A stretch of 50,534 nt of DNA, taken from contig QBMC01000012.1 of NCBI GenBank assembly GCA_003242035.1, positions 1 through 50,534 of the forward strand, given 5' to 3'. Origin of the DNA: Nodosilinea foveolarum. GTDB taxonomy: Bacteria > Cyanobacteriota > Cyanobacteriia > Phormidesmidales > Phormidesmidaceae. The notes below the pieces were generated by a model. It was given only the letters and a program-made list of their open reading frames with translations. It did not search any database and was not told where the DNA came from. This document shows, one piece after another, positions 37,754-44,975 of this stretch. The first letter of the stretch is position 1. Every line of letters begins with the position of its first letter. Position numbers and translations under genes: made by a program.

Positions 37754-37792
37754 AAACAAATATCTTCCTAATAATTAGCCATTGAAGCGGCT

Positions 37793-39094
37793 CTAACGTT
37801 TATCCGCCCGCTCTGCGGCAGGCGTACTAGCCCGTTGACTGGCCCGTTGACTGGCTCGTTGACTGGCTCGTTGACTGGCCTTAACCGACAAAGACTGAAG
37901 CTGCCGCAGCCAAGTTTGCAGCGCCGATTCGCTTCTGGGCCTAGCTTGCAATACTGCTAACTCCTCAACGCTGCGCCCGGTTCCCTGCTGCCACGCCACT
38001 TGCAGCGCCTCAAAAGAAACCGCCACGTCGCCTAGTCCTAACGCTCGCTGAAGCGATTTTTGCTCTGCTTGAGTGAGCGTTTCTACTAGAAAATCTTGAT
38101 TGTTCGCCTTGTGCAATACGCCCGCTAGCGCCTTGATGTAGGCTTCGCTGTTGTTGACCTGGGGAGTGGAGAGCGATCGCCTCAACCCCACCCGCCGATT
38201 TTGCGCCACCAACACCACCAGTAAAATAACGCCTAGCTGCGCTGCTGCCAACATCAGCGGCGTTTTCGCCAGATATCCCAACCAGGTTCCCGCAACTTCC
38301 TCAACCACTACATCGCGATCTTTGTAACCATGCAAATACTCATCCACCCAAATTGGCCCCTCCGACTCCCTAGCTAAATCAGCCAAAAACGCGAAGTTTC
38401 CAGGCTCGTCCTGATAGGCATTCGCCGCGATAAACGGCGTGGTAGATAGGATAATATTTGGCTGCTCAACTGCTCTCCAAACCACGGCACCGTAATCATC
38501 GGCTAGTAACTCACTTCCTTGCACAGCCGGATTGATTGAACTTGGCTCAAAGCTAATCTCTTGACCCTCTCGATCATAGGGTGCCAGATCGCGATCGCTC
38601 AGCTTATAGCGGCGGCGCGTCTCAACGGTGACCTTTCCAACTTTAGAATCGAGCTGGGTTGAAAAGTTAGCTGCTGTGATTGATCCTTCTTGTGTCAGGA
38701 CGATGAGGCGATCGCCCCGCTCTAGCCAGTCCGTAAGTCCCGCTTGCCAAACGCTCGCGCCTCTGCCTGCCATGACGGGTGGAATGACTCGAATCACGGT
38801 CGCAGGTATCTGATCAGAACCCTCTTCATCCTGCTCTACCAGCTCGGAAATAGGCCGCTGCCACCGCTGAATCGGTGCGCCCTGCGCCTCCATATAGGCA
38901 TACCAAGCCCCATAGCCATCGGGAGCCTTCCCCCACGTAGACCCTGTATCTATCCGATTGCTAGCGGGCGCACCCACCAGCAAAAATAATCCCAGCACCA
39001 GCACCGCCAAAATGCCGATAATCCAGTAGCGCCGATTCGCCGCACCGCCTTTAGAAGCCTGACTAGAAGTGTTATTAGAACCCGCAGCCGTCAT
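37793..39094 (-). CDS. DUF4350 membrane protein
   Basis: The 433-residue protein has an N-terminal membrane helix (about residues 24-44), then an extracytoplasmic globular DUF4350 part with the family pattern GYGAWYAYMEAQG and WLERGDRLIVLT, where a glutamine-amidotransferase-like fold has been proposed. A second membrane helix lies near residue 276-297 (PLMLAAAQLGVILLVVLV). The cytoplasmic tail ends in four ASQR repeats. It overlaps the upstream DUF4129 gene by 4 bp (ATGA) and precedes moxR, so it belongs to the same operon. The function is unproven. Confidence 0.85.
   Translation of the reverse strand: MTAAGSNNTSSQASKGGAANRRYWIIGILAVLVLGLFLLVGAPASNRIDTGSTWGKAPDGYGAWYAYMEAQGAPIQRWQRPISELVEQDEEGSDQIPATVIRVIPPVMAGRGASVWQAGLTDWLERGDRLIVLTQEGSITAANFSTQLDSKVGKVTVETRRRYKLSDRDLAPYDREGQEISFEPSSINPAVQGSELLADDYGAVVWRAVEQPNIILSTTPFIAANAYQDEPGNFAFLADLARESEGPIWVDEYLHGYKDRDVVVEEVAGTWLGYLAKTPLMLAAAQLGVILLVVLVAQNRRVGLRRSLSTPQVNNSEAYIKALAGVLHKANNQDFLVETLTQAEQKSLQRALGLGDVAVSFEALQVAWQQGTGRSVEELAVLQARPRSESALQTWLRQLQSLSVKASQRASQRASQRASQRASTPAAERADKR
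37833..37880 (-). repeat. Four 12-bp tandem repeats in the DUF4350 gene
   Basis: Four consecutive copies of CGTTGACTGGCY (37833-37844, 37845-37856, 37857-37868, 37869-37880) encode an SQRA repeat at the cytoplasmic C-terminus. Copy number is likely to vary by slippage. Confidence 0.85.
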
Positions 39095-39702
39095 TTCTTC
39101 TGAAGCTCCTCGTAAGCTTGGCGGCAGCGCTGGAAAGTTTCTGCCGAGGCGATCGCGCTCCCAAACACCAGCCGTTCGTGCGTCCCAATCAACAGTTGAT
39201 AAGGGCGCGACAGCGGGCGATCCTGACCTAACTTCTCCAAATACTCGCCATCGGTGCGACTAGACTTGTGCAACAGCCGCTGACTATCGTGCAGTTGCTG
39301 TAGCGTTGCTCTATACAGCGCTTTGCAAGCTTCCCCATACTGGCCCTGCCGCGCACAAGCCTGAGCCTGCTGCCACCAATACTGATCGCTATGCGCCTCA
39401 TCAACCGACACTGCCTGAGCGCCCCCCAGCGTCACCCATTTTTGCTCCTGTGCTAGCCACTGCTTTACCGTGGGTTCCAGGGCGCGAAACAACAGCCACC
39501 CCAGCCAAATAGAGACCGCCGCTACCCCACTCCAAAACAATATCTGCCCCACTTCCGGCGGCAAATTCCAATTTGGCCAGTTCCAGTCCGGTAAGTCAAC
39601 GTCCGACTGCGAGGCTTGATATTCAGCCCATTCCCGAAACCGTTGTATCCCCTGGCGCACCTGCCAACCCAAAGAACTCGAATTGTAGGCAGCGCTAGGC
39701 AT
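39091..39702 (-). CDS. DUF4129 membrane protein
   Basis: The protein is 203 residues from the ATG at 39702; a TTG at 39723 gives seven more. One membrane helix lies near residue 55-75 (ILFWSGVAAVSIWLGWLLF). The C-terminal domain DQYWWQQAQACARQGQYGEACKALYRATLQQLHD shows the DUF4129 pattern (W...A...A..G.Y..A.R.LY). Such proteins accompany transglutaminase or MoxR/DUF58 genes. It is the first gene of the four-gene operon DUF4129-DUF4350-moxR-DUF58 and its stop overlaps the next start. Confidence 0.85.
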   Translation of the reverse strand: MPSAAYNSSSLGWQVRQGIQRFREWAEYQASQSDVDLPDWNWPNWNLPPEVGQILFWSGVAAVSIWLGWLLFRALEPTVKQWLAQEQKWVTLGGAQAVSVDEAHSDQYWWQQAQACARQGQYGEACKALYRATLQQLHDSQRLLHKSSRTDGEYLEKLGQDRPLSRPYQLLIGTHERLVFGSAIASAETFQRCRQAYEELQKK

Positions 39703-40020
39703 AAAGCGGCGAATGAGCAGCAACGAGATACCAATTTACAGCCTGACGGAAAAGGCCGCTGCGATCAGTACTGACAAATTAACATCTTTCAAAGGGCTAG
39801 CTAATCGAACACCCTGGACCATCTCAGCAACCGATACGCTCTGTAAAAAAAGGCACCTTCCGAAGTGGCCTCTTCCTCAGCAGATGCACTGAGCCAAAAC
39901 CGCCCGTTATCAACATTCACATCCGAATGTTTTGACCACCTTTAGGGGTGTCATTCAAAACTCTACTGAAATGAGACATCTTCGTAAGAATAGACATATA
40001 CCCGGTACGCGAGGATCGTT
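39703..40020. other. Intergenic region, promoter side of two transcripts
   Basis: This gap must contain the divergent promoters of the DUF4129 operon and of the interrupted small gene. A hairpin with a 2x2 internal loop and a T-run on the minus strand is visible at 39844-39871 (AGGCAC...GTGGCC) and could be a weak terminator. No gene is seen. Confidence 0.35.
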
Positions 40021-40165
40021 ATGTTTAATTCACCGCCAGATAGAGTGTGGGCTAGTTTGTTGTTCAAAGTGGCTGCTGTTCCTTTCGTCGGACTGCTGTT
40101 AGTCCTTATCGCCAGCCAAATAATGTCGCTGCAAAACTACTCTCCAGAAGAGGCTGGATCAGGTA

Positions 40166-41121
40166 TAGCAAGCAGCGCTAAGATACTGGCATAATAGAAA
40201 GCGTTGAGATCCGCGATTCTCTAGAAGAAAGGCTACGCCAACGCCAAATGCCATCTCCCTACAGTCAAGACCTCAGACAAAACGCTATCGGAGCCATCGA
40301 ATCAGGCGGCTCTTTCTGATCGGTAAGCAAATCGTTCAATATTAACCGCAACACCCTGTCTGACTGGTACAAACGCTATCAGCAGACGGGAGACTACAGC
40401 CCTAAACAGGGTTATCAGCAAGGTCACAGTCACCGAATTACCGACTGGGAACAGTTCCGAGCGTTTGTCCGCGAACATGGAGAGAAAACACAGGCTGAGA
40501 TGGCCCAGGCTTGGTCGGGCAAGATGAGCGAGGACGCTATTCGCCGGGGTCTTAAAAAGATTGGATTTACGCGAAAAAAAAGACTTATGCCTACCGCGAA
40601 AGAGACGAACAAAAACGCCAAGCTTTCCTGGTGCAGCGAGCGCAACTCGAAACCCACAAACTGATATACCTCGATGAAGCGGGCATTGATGATATCGAAG
40701 ATTACGGCTACGGCTGGTGTGAGCGTGGGCAGCGATTTGAAGCCGTGCGTCAAGGCAAGCGTCGAAAGCGAGTCAGCTTCATCGCTGCGCTACATCAGCA
40801 AGAGCTGATTGCGCCAATGACTTACGAAGGCTACTGTAACCGGGTAGTAACAAGCGCTACTGCCTAGTTTGCAACCAGGACAGGTACTCATCTGTGACAA
40901 TGCGTCCTTTCACAAGGGCGGTCGAATAGAAGCGTTAGTCAATCAAGCTAACTGTCAGTTGTTGTATCTACCGCCCTACTCACCAGACTTAAACCCAATT
41001 GAGCATCAATGGTTTGTGTTGAAGAACCGAATGCGTAAGCAGATTTAGTCAGGCCAGCCCTTTCGCCAAGTCGTTGACCAAGCCTTCATAGAAGTTGCCT
41101 TAACCTTTGTGCTGCTTGCTA
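40166..41121 (+). mobile_element. IS630-family insertion sequence, inactive
   Basis: The terminal inverted repeats TAGCAAGCAGC (40166-40176) and GCTGCTTGCTA (41111-41121) bound 956 bp, flanked by the dinucleotide TA on both sides (40164-40165, 41122-41123), as expected for IS630/Tc1 elements. It encodes one transposase, broken by stops and frameshifts. Confidence 0.85.
40248..41120 (+). pseudogene. IS630-family transposase, degraded
   Basis: The reading frame begins MPSPYSQDLRQNAIGAIESG. It is stopped by TGA at 40317-40319 and continues as a helix-turn-helix (SKSFNINRNTLSDWYKRYQQ). It needs a frame change at an A8 run near 40573, and then carries the DDE core: YLDEAGIDD, ICDNASFHKGG after another frame change near 40853, and YSPDLNPIEHQW with the Glu. 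A TAG interrupts it at 41046-41048. The A-run could be a programmed frameshift, common in this family, but the stops make the protein dead. Confidence 0.88.
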
Positions 41122-41220
41122 TACTGGCGCATTTGTAGAAGTCACCACTTTCTAGATTAAAAGCCGTACTGTGGCTTCTGGTACAGTCCAGAGATAAGCT
41201 CGCCGAGGCCCAGTTTTGAT

Positions 41221-41646
41221 ATGGAAATTAAATACAGCCACAGCACAGACAACGTTGACTGGGGTCAGGTCTCTAACCTTTTTCGCACGGTTAGCTGGAG
41301 CCATCGAGATCCCGATGCCCTGCGTCGCGCCTTTAGCCGAAGCACACACGTAAGATTCGCGCTTTGTAAAGAAAAAATTGTGGCCTGCGGCAGAACCATT
41401 GACGACGGAGAGTTTTACGCCATGGTGGTTGACTTAGTGGTTTCGCCAGAATTTCAGGGTGAGGGCATTGGCCGTAAAATACTCTGCGAGCTAAAAGATG
41501 CGTCCGAGAGCTTTATCTTCACCACGCTAATTTCAGCCGTGGGTAAAGAGCCTTTCTACCAAAAGCAAGGATGGCTCAAGCAGAAAACAGGCTTCATCTG
41601 GCCGCGCTCCGAACAGCAGAGTGCTGACCATGCCATTTGTGACTAG
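41221..41646 (+). CDS. GNAT-family N-acetyltransferase
   Basis: The 141-residue protein has the GNAT core. Motif A is VVDLVVSPEFQGEGIGRKILCELK (about residues 64-87) with the acetyl-CoA-binding Q/R-x-x-G-x-G/A pyrophosphate loop. It starts MEIKYSHSTDNVDWGQV and ends in a beta strand with EPFYQKQGW, where a conserved Tyr in GNAT proteins acts as general acid. The acetyl acceptor is unknown. It starts 66 bp after the broken small gene and is convergent with cytM, 19 bp apart. Confidence 0.9.
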   Translation: MEIKYSHSTDNVDWGQVSNLFRTVSWSHRDPDALRRAFSRSTHVRFALCKEKIVACGRTIDDGEFYAMVVDLVVSPEFQGEGIGRKILCELKDASESFIFTTLISAVGKEPFYQKQGWLKQKTGFIWPRSEQQSADHAICD

Positions 41647-41665
41647 TCAGCTAAAAAGCATCTAA

Positions 41666-42049
41666 CTACAGCGTCTCTAAAAAGCTCAGCAGATCGGCCA
41701 TATCTTTCTCGTTGGGCTGAAATTGAGGCATCGGCGGCGTCTGCCCGCTAATGACTTGCTCGATCAGCGCCACTTTAGACTTGCGCTCAGAAACACCGTT
41801 CAAACTTGGCCCCACCTCACCTGCGGCTTCTAAGCCATGACAGGTCGCACAGTTCAGAGCAAAGATGTCTTTGCCTCTAGCTGAATCGCCCGAGAGCTGA
41901 AGCACTTTCTGTACATAAGGATCGCTCGTCTGCATCGAGTGCAGACTCCAAAAAGTGAGGACGAGGGCGGTGAGCATTGCGATCACAATCACCGAGGCCC
42001 GCAGCAGCGGATTTGTCACGCTGACTTGCACGACCTGCTCTGGAGCCAT
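41666..42049 (-). CDS. cytM: Cytochrome cM
   Basis: The membrane-anchored c-type cytochrome has one N-terminal helix (about residues 18-38 from this start) and a haem motif CATCH in FALNCATCHGLEAAGEVGPSL. The C-terminal VISGQTPPMPQFQP supplies the axial Met and ADLLSFLETL closes the protein as in CytM. CytM has been tied to modulation of respiratory and photosynthetic electron flow in cyanobacteria. The ATG at 42049 has a good AAGG and gives 127 residues; TTG 42127 would add 26 poorly conserved residues. It is divergent from petG. Confidence 0.88.
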   Translation of the reverse strand: MAPEQVVQVSVTNPLLRASVIVIAMLTALVLTFWSLHSMQTSDPYVQKVLQLSGDSARGKDIFALNCATCHGLEAAGEVGPSLNGVSERKSKVALIEQVISGQTPPMPQFQPNEKDMADLLSFLETL

Positions 42050-42450
42050 TTGACCTTTTAGAGCCTGGTTTCGCGTCACTTTTTCTTGTACGCCGTTTTT
42101 TTGCACACTGTCTATTGACACAACCAAGCTTCTCGAAACAAATTCTTTAGCTATACATATCTTAATATTTTTTCAGAGAATTAAACAAGTCAAGGTGGCA
42201 GGTTGACAGCCTGTAGCGTTTCATTTAAGTCCTGCTATAGAGTAGCGAATGTCTTAGAAGCTATATCTCAAGCGCCTTTCAAAAATTTTTTTGTTTATCT
42301 TAAGATCTGCTGAGCCTCGGAGCATCAGGGCTAGATAAGGCGATGCTCCGAGGAGTGGCTTTGCGATCGCGCTCAAACATATCTTTGTACCCGGCCTCAT
42401 TTCCCTTTAAGATTAGGTAACTTAGTTAAAGCAAAAGAAGGAGAATCACT
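42050..42450. other. cytM-petG divergent intergenic region
   Basis: This gap holds the promoters of cytM and petG and a 12-bp perfect hairpin at 42315-42353. A T-run with TTTTTTT near 42290 lies beside it. No other gene is seen. Confidence 0.45.
42315..42353. promoter_or_regulatory. Strong hairpin upstream of petG
   Basis: CCTCGGAGCATC (42315-42326) and GATGCTCCGAGG (42342-42353) form a perfect 12-bp stem around 15 nt. No T-run follows on the plus strand. It is about 98 bp before petG, in the cytM-petG spacer. Confidence 0.55.
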
Positions 42451-42564
42451 GTGGTAGAGCCTCTACTATCTGGCATTGTTTTAGGGATGATTCCCGCTAC
42501 GCTACTCGGCCTCTTTGTGGCAGCCTACATGCAATACCGTCGCGGCGACCAGTTAGGCGGCTAA
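42451..42564 (+). CDS. petG: Cytochrome b6f complex subunit PetG
   Basis: The 37-residue single-span protein begins [20 protein letters not shown] and ends [12 protein letters not shown], almost identical in pattern to PetG of other cyanobacteria and chloroplasts. It is a small structural subunit of cytochrome b6f in the thylakoid membrane. It begins at a GTG (read as Met), with AAGGAG at 42438-42443 as ribosome binding site. It is too short for common gene finders. A terminator follows at 42593-42624. Confidence 0.95.
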   Translation: MVEPLLSGIVLGMIPATLLGLFVAAYMQYRRGDQLGG

Positions 42565-42592
42565 GTGCGCTCATCACTCGCGATTAAGCATA

Positions 42593-42624
42593 AATCCTCA
42601 CCGGGTTATCTTGGTGAGGATTTT
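42593..42624 (+). terminator. Rho-independent terminator of petG
   Basis: AATCCTCACC (42593-42602) and GGTGAGGATT (42613-42622) form a perfect 10-bp stem followed by TT. The hairpin overlaps the stop codon of the convergent kinase gene and may serve both transcripts. Confidence 0.85.
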
Positions 42625-43895
42625 GTACGTTTAAACGCCGTTAGACCATCCATAGCTAATAGAGCGGTGCCGTAGGCTGCTTCAGTTTGAGCCGCTGCTG
42701 TTACGGGTTTACCGATTTTTTGTTGACGCAGCGATCGCCACCTTTCATTTTTCGCCCCACCCCCAGCAGTATAAATCCGAGTCACCGCTGGCCCACCTAG
42801 CTCAAACAGCTTTTGGTAACCTTCGGCTTCTATGCGGGCGATCGCCGCCAACAACCCCTGTAAAAAGTCCTTATCTTCAGCCGGTCGAGGGTCGAGCCGG
42901 GGCAGATAGTCCGGATCGTTGATAGGAAATCGCTCACCAGGGCAATTGAGCGGGTAGTAGTTCAACTGGCAGGGGGCAGCCGGATCTATTTGCGCGCTGA
43001 GATCGGCAATCTGCTCCGAGCTAAAGAAGCGTTTGAGTACTGCGCCGCCCGTATTAGAAGCGCCACCCGCTAGCCATAGATCGCCTAATTTATGACTGTA
43101 AACGCCAAAGGTCGAATCGTCTATAGACCGCTGACTCAGCAGCTTTAGCACCAGCGTAGAGCCTAAAGACGTAACGCCTTCGCCCGGTTGAGTCGCGCCG
43201 CTAGCGAGAAAGGCCGCGATGCTGTCTGTGGTGCCCGCGCAGATTAGGCAGGTTTTGGATAATGAAAGTTCAGTGGCGATGGTTGGGGAAATGGGTGCGA
43301 TCGCCCTCCCCGGTTCATTCACCACCGGCAACCAAGGCGCAATCGGCAAAGCCAGCAGCCAATCAGGATAAGCGCATTTATGCACGTCATACCCGAGCTT
43401 CAGCGCATTATGATAATCGCTCTCGGGCGCTTGCCCGTGCAACTGAGCAGCCAGCCAATCGGCCTGATGAGCTAGTTGCGAAACCTGCGACCTAACCGCC
43501 ACTTCCAACGATCCAAACCACCACAGCGCCTTCGTCAAACTAGAAGTTGCGCTCAGCGTGGCGCTGCCAGTAGGCGCGAAATGTTCTACCTGAGTGAGGG
43601 CAGATCGAGCACGAGTATCGTTGTACAGCAGAGCGGGTGTCAGCGGGTTTTGTTTAGCGTCACATAGCAAAACCGTTGCCGACGTGCCGTTAATTGCAAT
43701 GCGGCTGATGCGGTTGCGCTGCGGTATAGCCTGGATTAGCTGGTAGAGTACACTACGCCAAGCGGTTGGATTACTTACCTGCGAGGGTGTAAAGACATGG
43801 CGGGACTCAGCGACGATCTGGTGGGTGGGGTTGAGAGCGATCGCCCTAGCCCCCGAGGTGCCAAAGTCAATTCCCAGCGCCAGATCTGACAACAC
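42606..43895 (-). CDS. FGGY-family carbohydrate kinase
   Basis: The 429-residue protein is a short FGGY kinase. It has an N-terminal phosphate motif LALGIDFGTSGARAIAL, a conserved RISRIAINGTSATVLL, ALLYNDTRA, and a C-terminal GVTSLGSTLVLKLL/GGASNTGG block. Family members phosphorylate pentuloses, glycerol and related sugars; a short cyanobacterial/plant subgroup acts on D-ribulose, which fits the length (inference). The GTG at 43895 follows GGAGG; a TTG one codon later gives the family-like MSDLALGI. The 3' end shares a hairpin with petG. Confidence 0.85.
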   Translation of the reverse strand: MLSDLALGIDFGTSGARAIALNPTHQIVAESRHVFTPSQVSNPTAWRSVLYQLIQAIPQRNRISRIAINGTSATVLLCDAKQNPLTPALLYNDTRARSALTQVEHFAPTGSATLSATSSLTKALWWFGSLEVAVRSQVSQLAHQADWLAAQLHGQAPESDYHNALKLGYDVHKCAYPDWLLALPIAPWLPVVNEPGRAIAPISPTIATELSLSKTCLICAGTTDSIAAFLASGATQPGEGVTSLGSTLVLKLLSQRSIDDSTFGVYSHKLGDLWLAGGASNTGGAVLKRFFSSEQIADLSAQIDPAAPCQLNYYPLNCPGERFPINDPDYLPRLDPRPAEDKDFLQGLLAAIARIEAEGYQKLFELGGPAVTRIYTAGGGAKNERWRSLRQQKIGKPVTAAAQTEAAYGTALLAMDGLTAFKRTKSSPR

Positions 43896-43931
43896 AATGC
43901 CTCCATTTCCTAACCAGATCGGCAATACAAA

Positions 43932-43963
43932 AAAAGGGTCTACTTAAGAGACCCTTTTTCCTC
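43932..43963. terminator. Rho-independent terminator near apcF
   Basis: AAAAAAGGGTCT and AGACCCTTTTT pair around TACTTAAG near 43929-43961, with a T-run in each direction. It lies 40 bp past the apcF stop, on the minus strand, ahead of the kinase start. Confidence 0.8.
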
Positions 43964-43999
43964 AACTTATTTCCTAAGCGATGGTCGAAGGAAACTCGA

Positions 44000-44509
44000 T
44001 TAAACGCTTAGCTCGCTCACTTCACGGCAAATAAAGTCAAATGGCTGGTCGATAAACGACGCATCGGTGACGCCCGCATCAGAGGCCATATCCTTCACCA
44101 TCTGCTTCATAATCTGAATGCCCTGCACCGTTGGCGCAATCGGGACACCCAAAGAGTTGTAGGTCTCGCGCAGGCCCTGAAGCACACGCTCCATCAGCAC
44201 GTCGTCATTACCGGCAACCACGGCATAGCTGCTGTAGCGCAAGTAATAATCCATATCGCGCAGGCAGGCGGCATAGCGACGAGTGGTGTAGGCATTCCCA
44301 CCGGGACGCAGCAGTTCGGGCACTTCTTCGAACAGTTGCTTGCCCGCTTCTCTCGAAATCTCGGCAGCGTTGGCGCTAATCATGGCAGCTACTTTTACCC
44401 GGTCGGCTCCCGTTGTGAAGTACGTCCGCAGCGAGTCAATAGCGCTGCTATCCAGGTAACGGCCTGTCGTGTCGTAATTGCTGATTAAACTGGTGACCGT
44501 ATCTTGCAT
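44000..44509 (-). CDS. apcF: Allophycocyanin beta-18 subunit ApcF
   Basis: The 169-residue phycobiliprotein starts QDTVTSLISNYDTTGRYLDS and has the chromophore site RRYAACLRDMDYYLRYSSYA (Cys about residue 82). The segment LFEEVPELLRPGGNAYTT distinguishes the beta-18 subunit from ApcB, which has a shorter linker. It ends DQPFDFICREVSELSV. ApcF is the core beta-type subunit next to the terminal emitter ApcE in the phycobilisome. The start has GGGAGAA upstream. It is divergent from the glnN gene; the 466-bp spacer contains the NtcA-type promoter. Confidence 0.93.
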   Translation of the reverse strand: MQDTVTSLISNYDTTGRYLDSSAIDSLRTYFTTGADRVKVAAMISANAAEISREAGKQLFEEVPELLRPGGNAYTTRRYAACLRDMDYYLRYSSYAVVAGNDDVLMERVLQGLRETYNSLGVPIAPTVQGIQIMKQMVKDMASDAGVTDASFIDQPFDFICREVSELSV

Positions 44510-44975
44510 GAAATTCTCCCAAAGGCTGAAAAGACCTGATGCTCGAAAGACCTAATACCCGAAAGACAGGCCAAAAGGCAGACAGGTAAAAGGCTTCAGC
44601 AGTTCTAAATAGGCTACTAATTATCTTATCAAGAATACCACGGCGAATAATTGGCCGCGTCTGATTCCTTAACCGTAGATGCGTTATCGAAGGAAAAGTT
44701 TACATCTGAATCTATTCGCAAGGTTGCCAGTTTCCTTCTTTAGTCGCATCAGAACCCGCCCTTGTCATCCCTATATGAAGACAGCTCAACAAAAATTGTT
44801 TGATATTTTAAGCGGTTTGCTAGAGATTCGGTATAGACGTATACAAAATCTATTAATTGCTATTCATACGATGAAGGACGATCTGTAGGAACGGCCTGAA
44901 AGCAAGTAGGTCTCGATTCAGCATCAAACGCTCTACAAGCATCAAGCCGAACTGGAAAAACTTAGGAAATAGACT
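44510..44975. other. apcF-glnN divergent spacer
   Basis: The spacer holds the glnN promoter at 44831-44872 and a 96-nt leader. A small ATG frame at 44775 overlaps that promoter and contains TAG stops, so it is not taken as a gene. The apcF promoter must be in the left part, but I cannot place it. Confidence 0.5.
44831..44872 (+). promoter_or_regulatory. NtcA-activated promoter of glnN
   Basis: GTA (44831-44833), eight bases, TAC (44842-44844) match the NtcA site GTAN8TAC. Exactly 22 bases later comes TACGAT (44867-44872), a TAN3T -10 box. The spacing is that of class II NtcA-activated promoters, predicting a start near 44879 and a leader of about 96 nt. It indicates induction under nitrogen limitation. 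Confidence 0.85.

Larger units (their letters stand above)
40021..41155 (+). pseudogene. 58-codon membrane protein gene interrupted by an IS630 copy
   Basis: A frame starts at the ATG 40021 (with GAGG 6 bp before it) and encodes MFNSPPDRVWASLLFKVAAV, then a single hydrophobic helix and SPEEAGSG before running into the IS. If the IS (40166-41121) and one TA are removed, the frame continues TGAFVEVTTF to a TAG at 41153-41155, restoring a 58-residue single-span membrane protein. I do not recognise the family. The clean restoration supports both the gene and the TA target duplication. Confidence 0.6.

Noticed and set aside
37833-37880. Regular repeats that could suggest a CRISPR array
   Set aside because: Units are 12 bp, contiguous without spacers and in frame within a gene; no cas genes are near.
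40430-40753. 107-codon minus-strand frame inside the IS element
   Set aside because: Antisense to the transposase remnant with no family pattern.
44775-44970. ATG frame with two internal TAG codons running toward glnN
   Set aside because: It looked like a helical small protein with recoded stops, but it overlaps the NtcA site and -10 box of glnN, so the part before 44879 would not be transcribed from that promoter.
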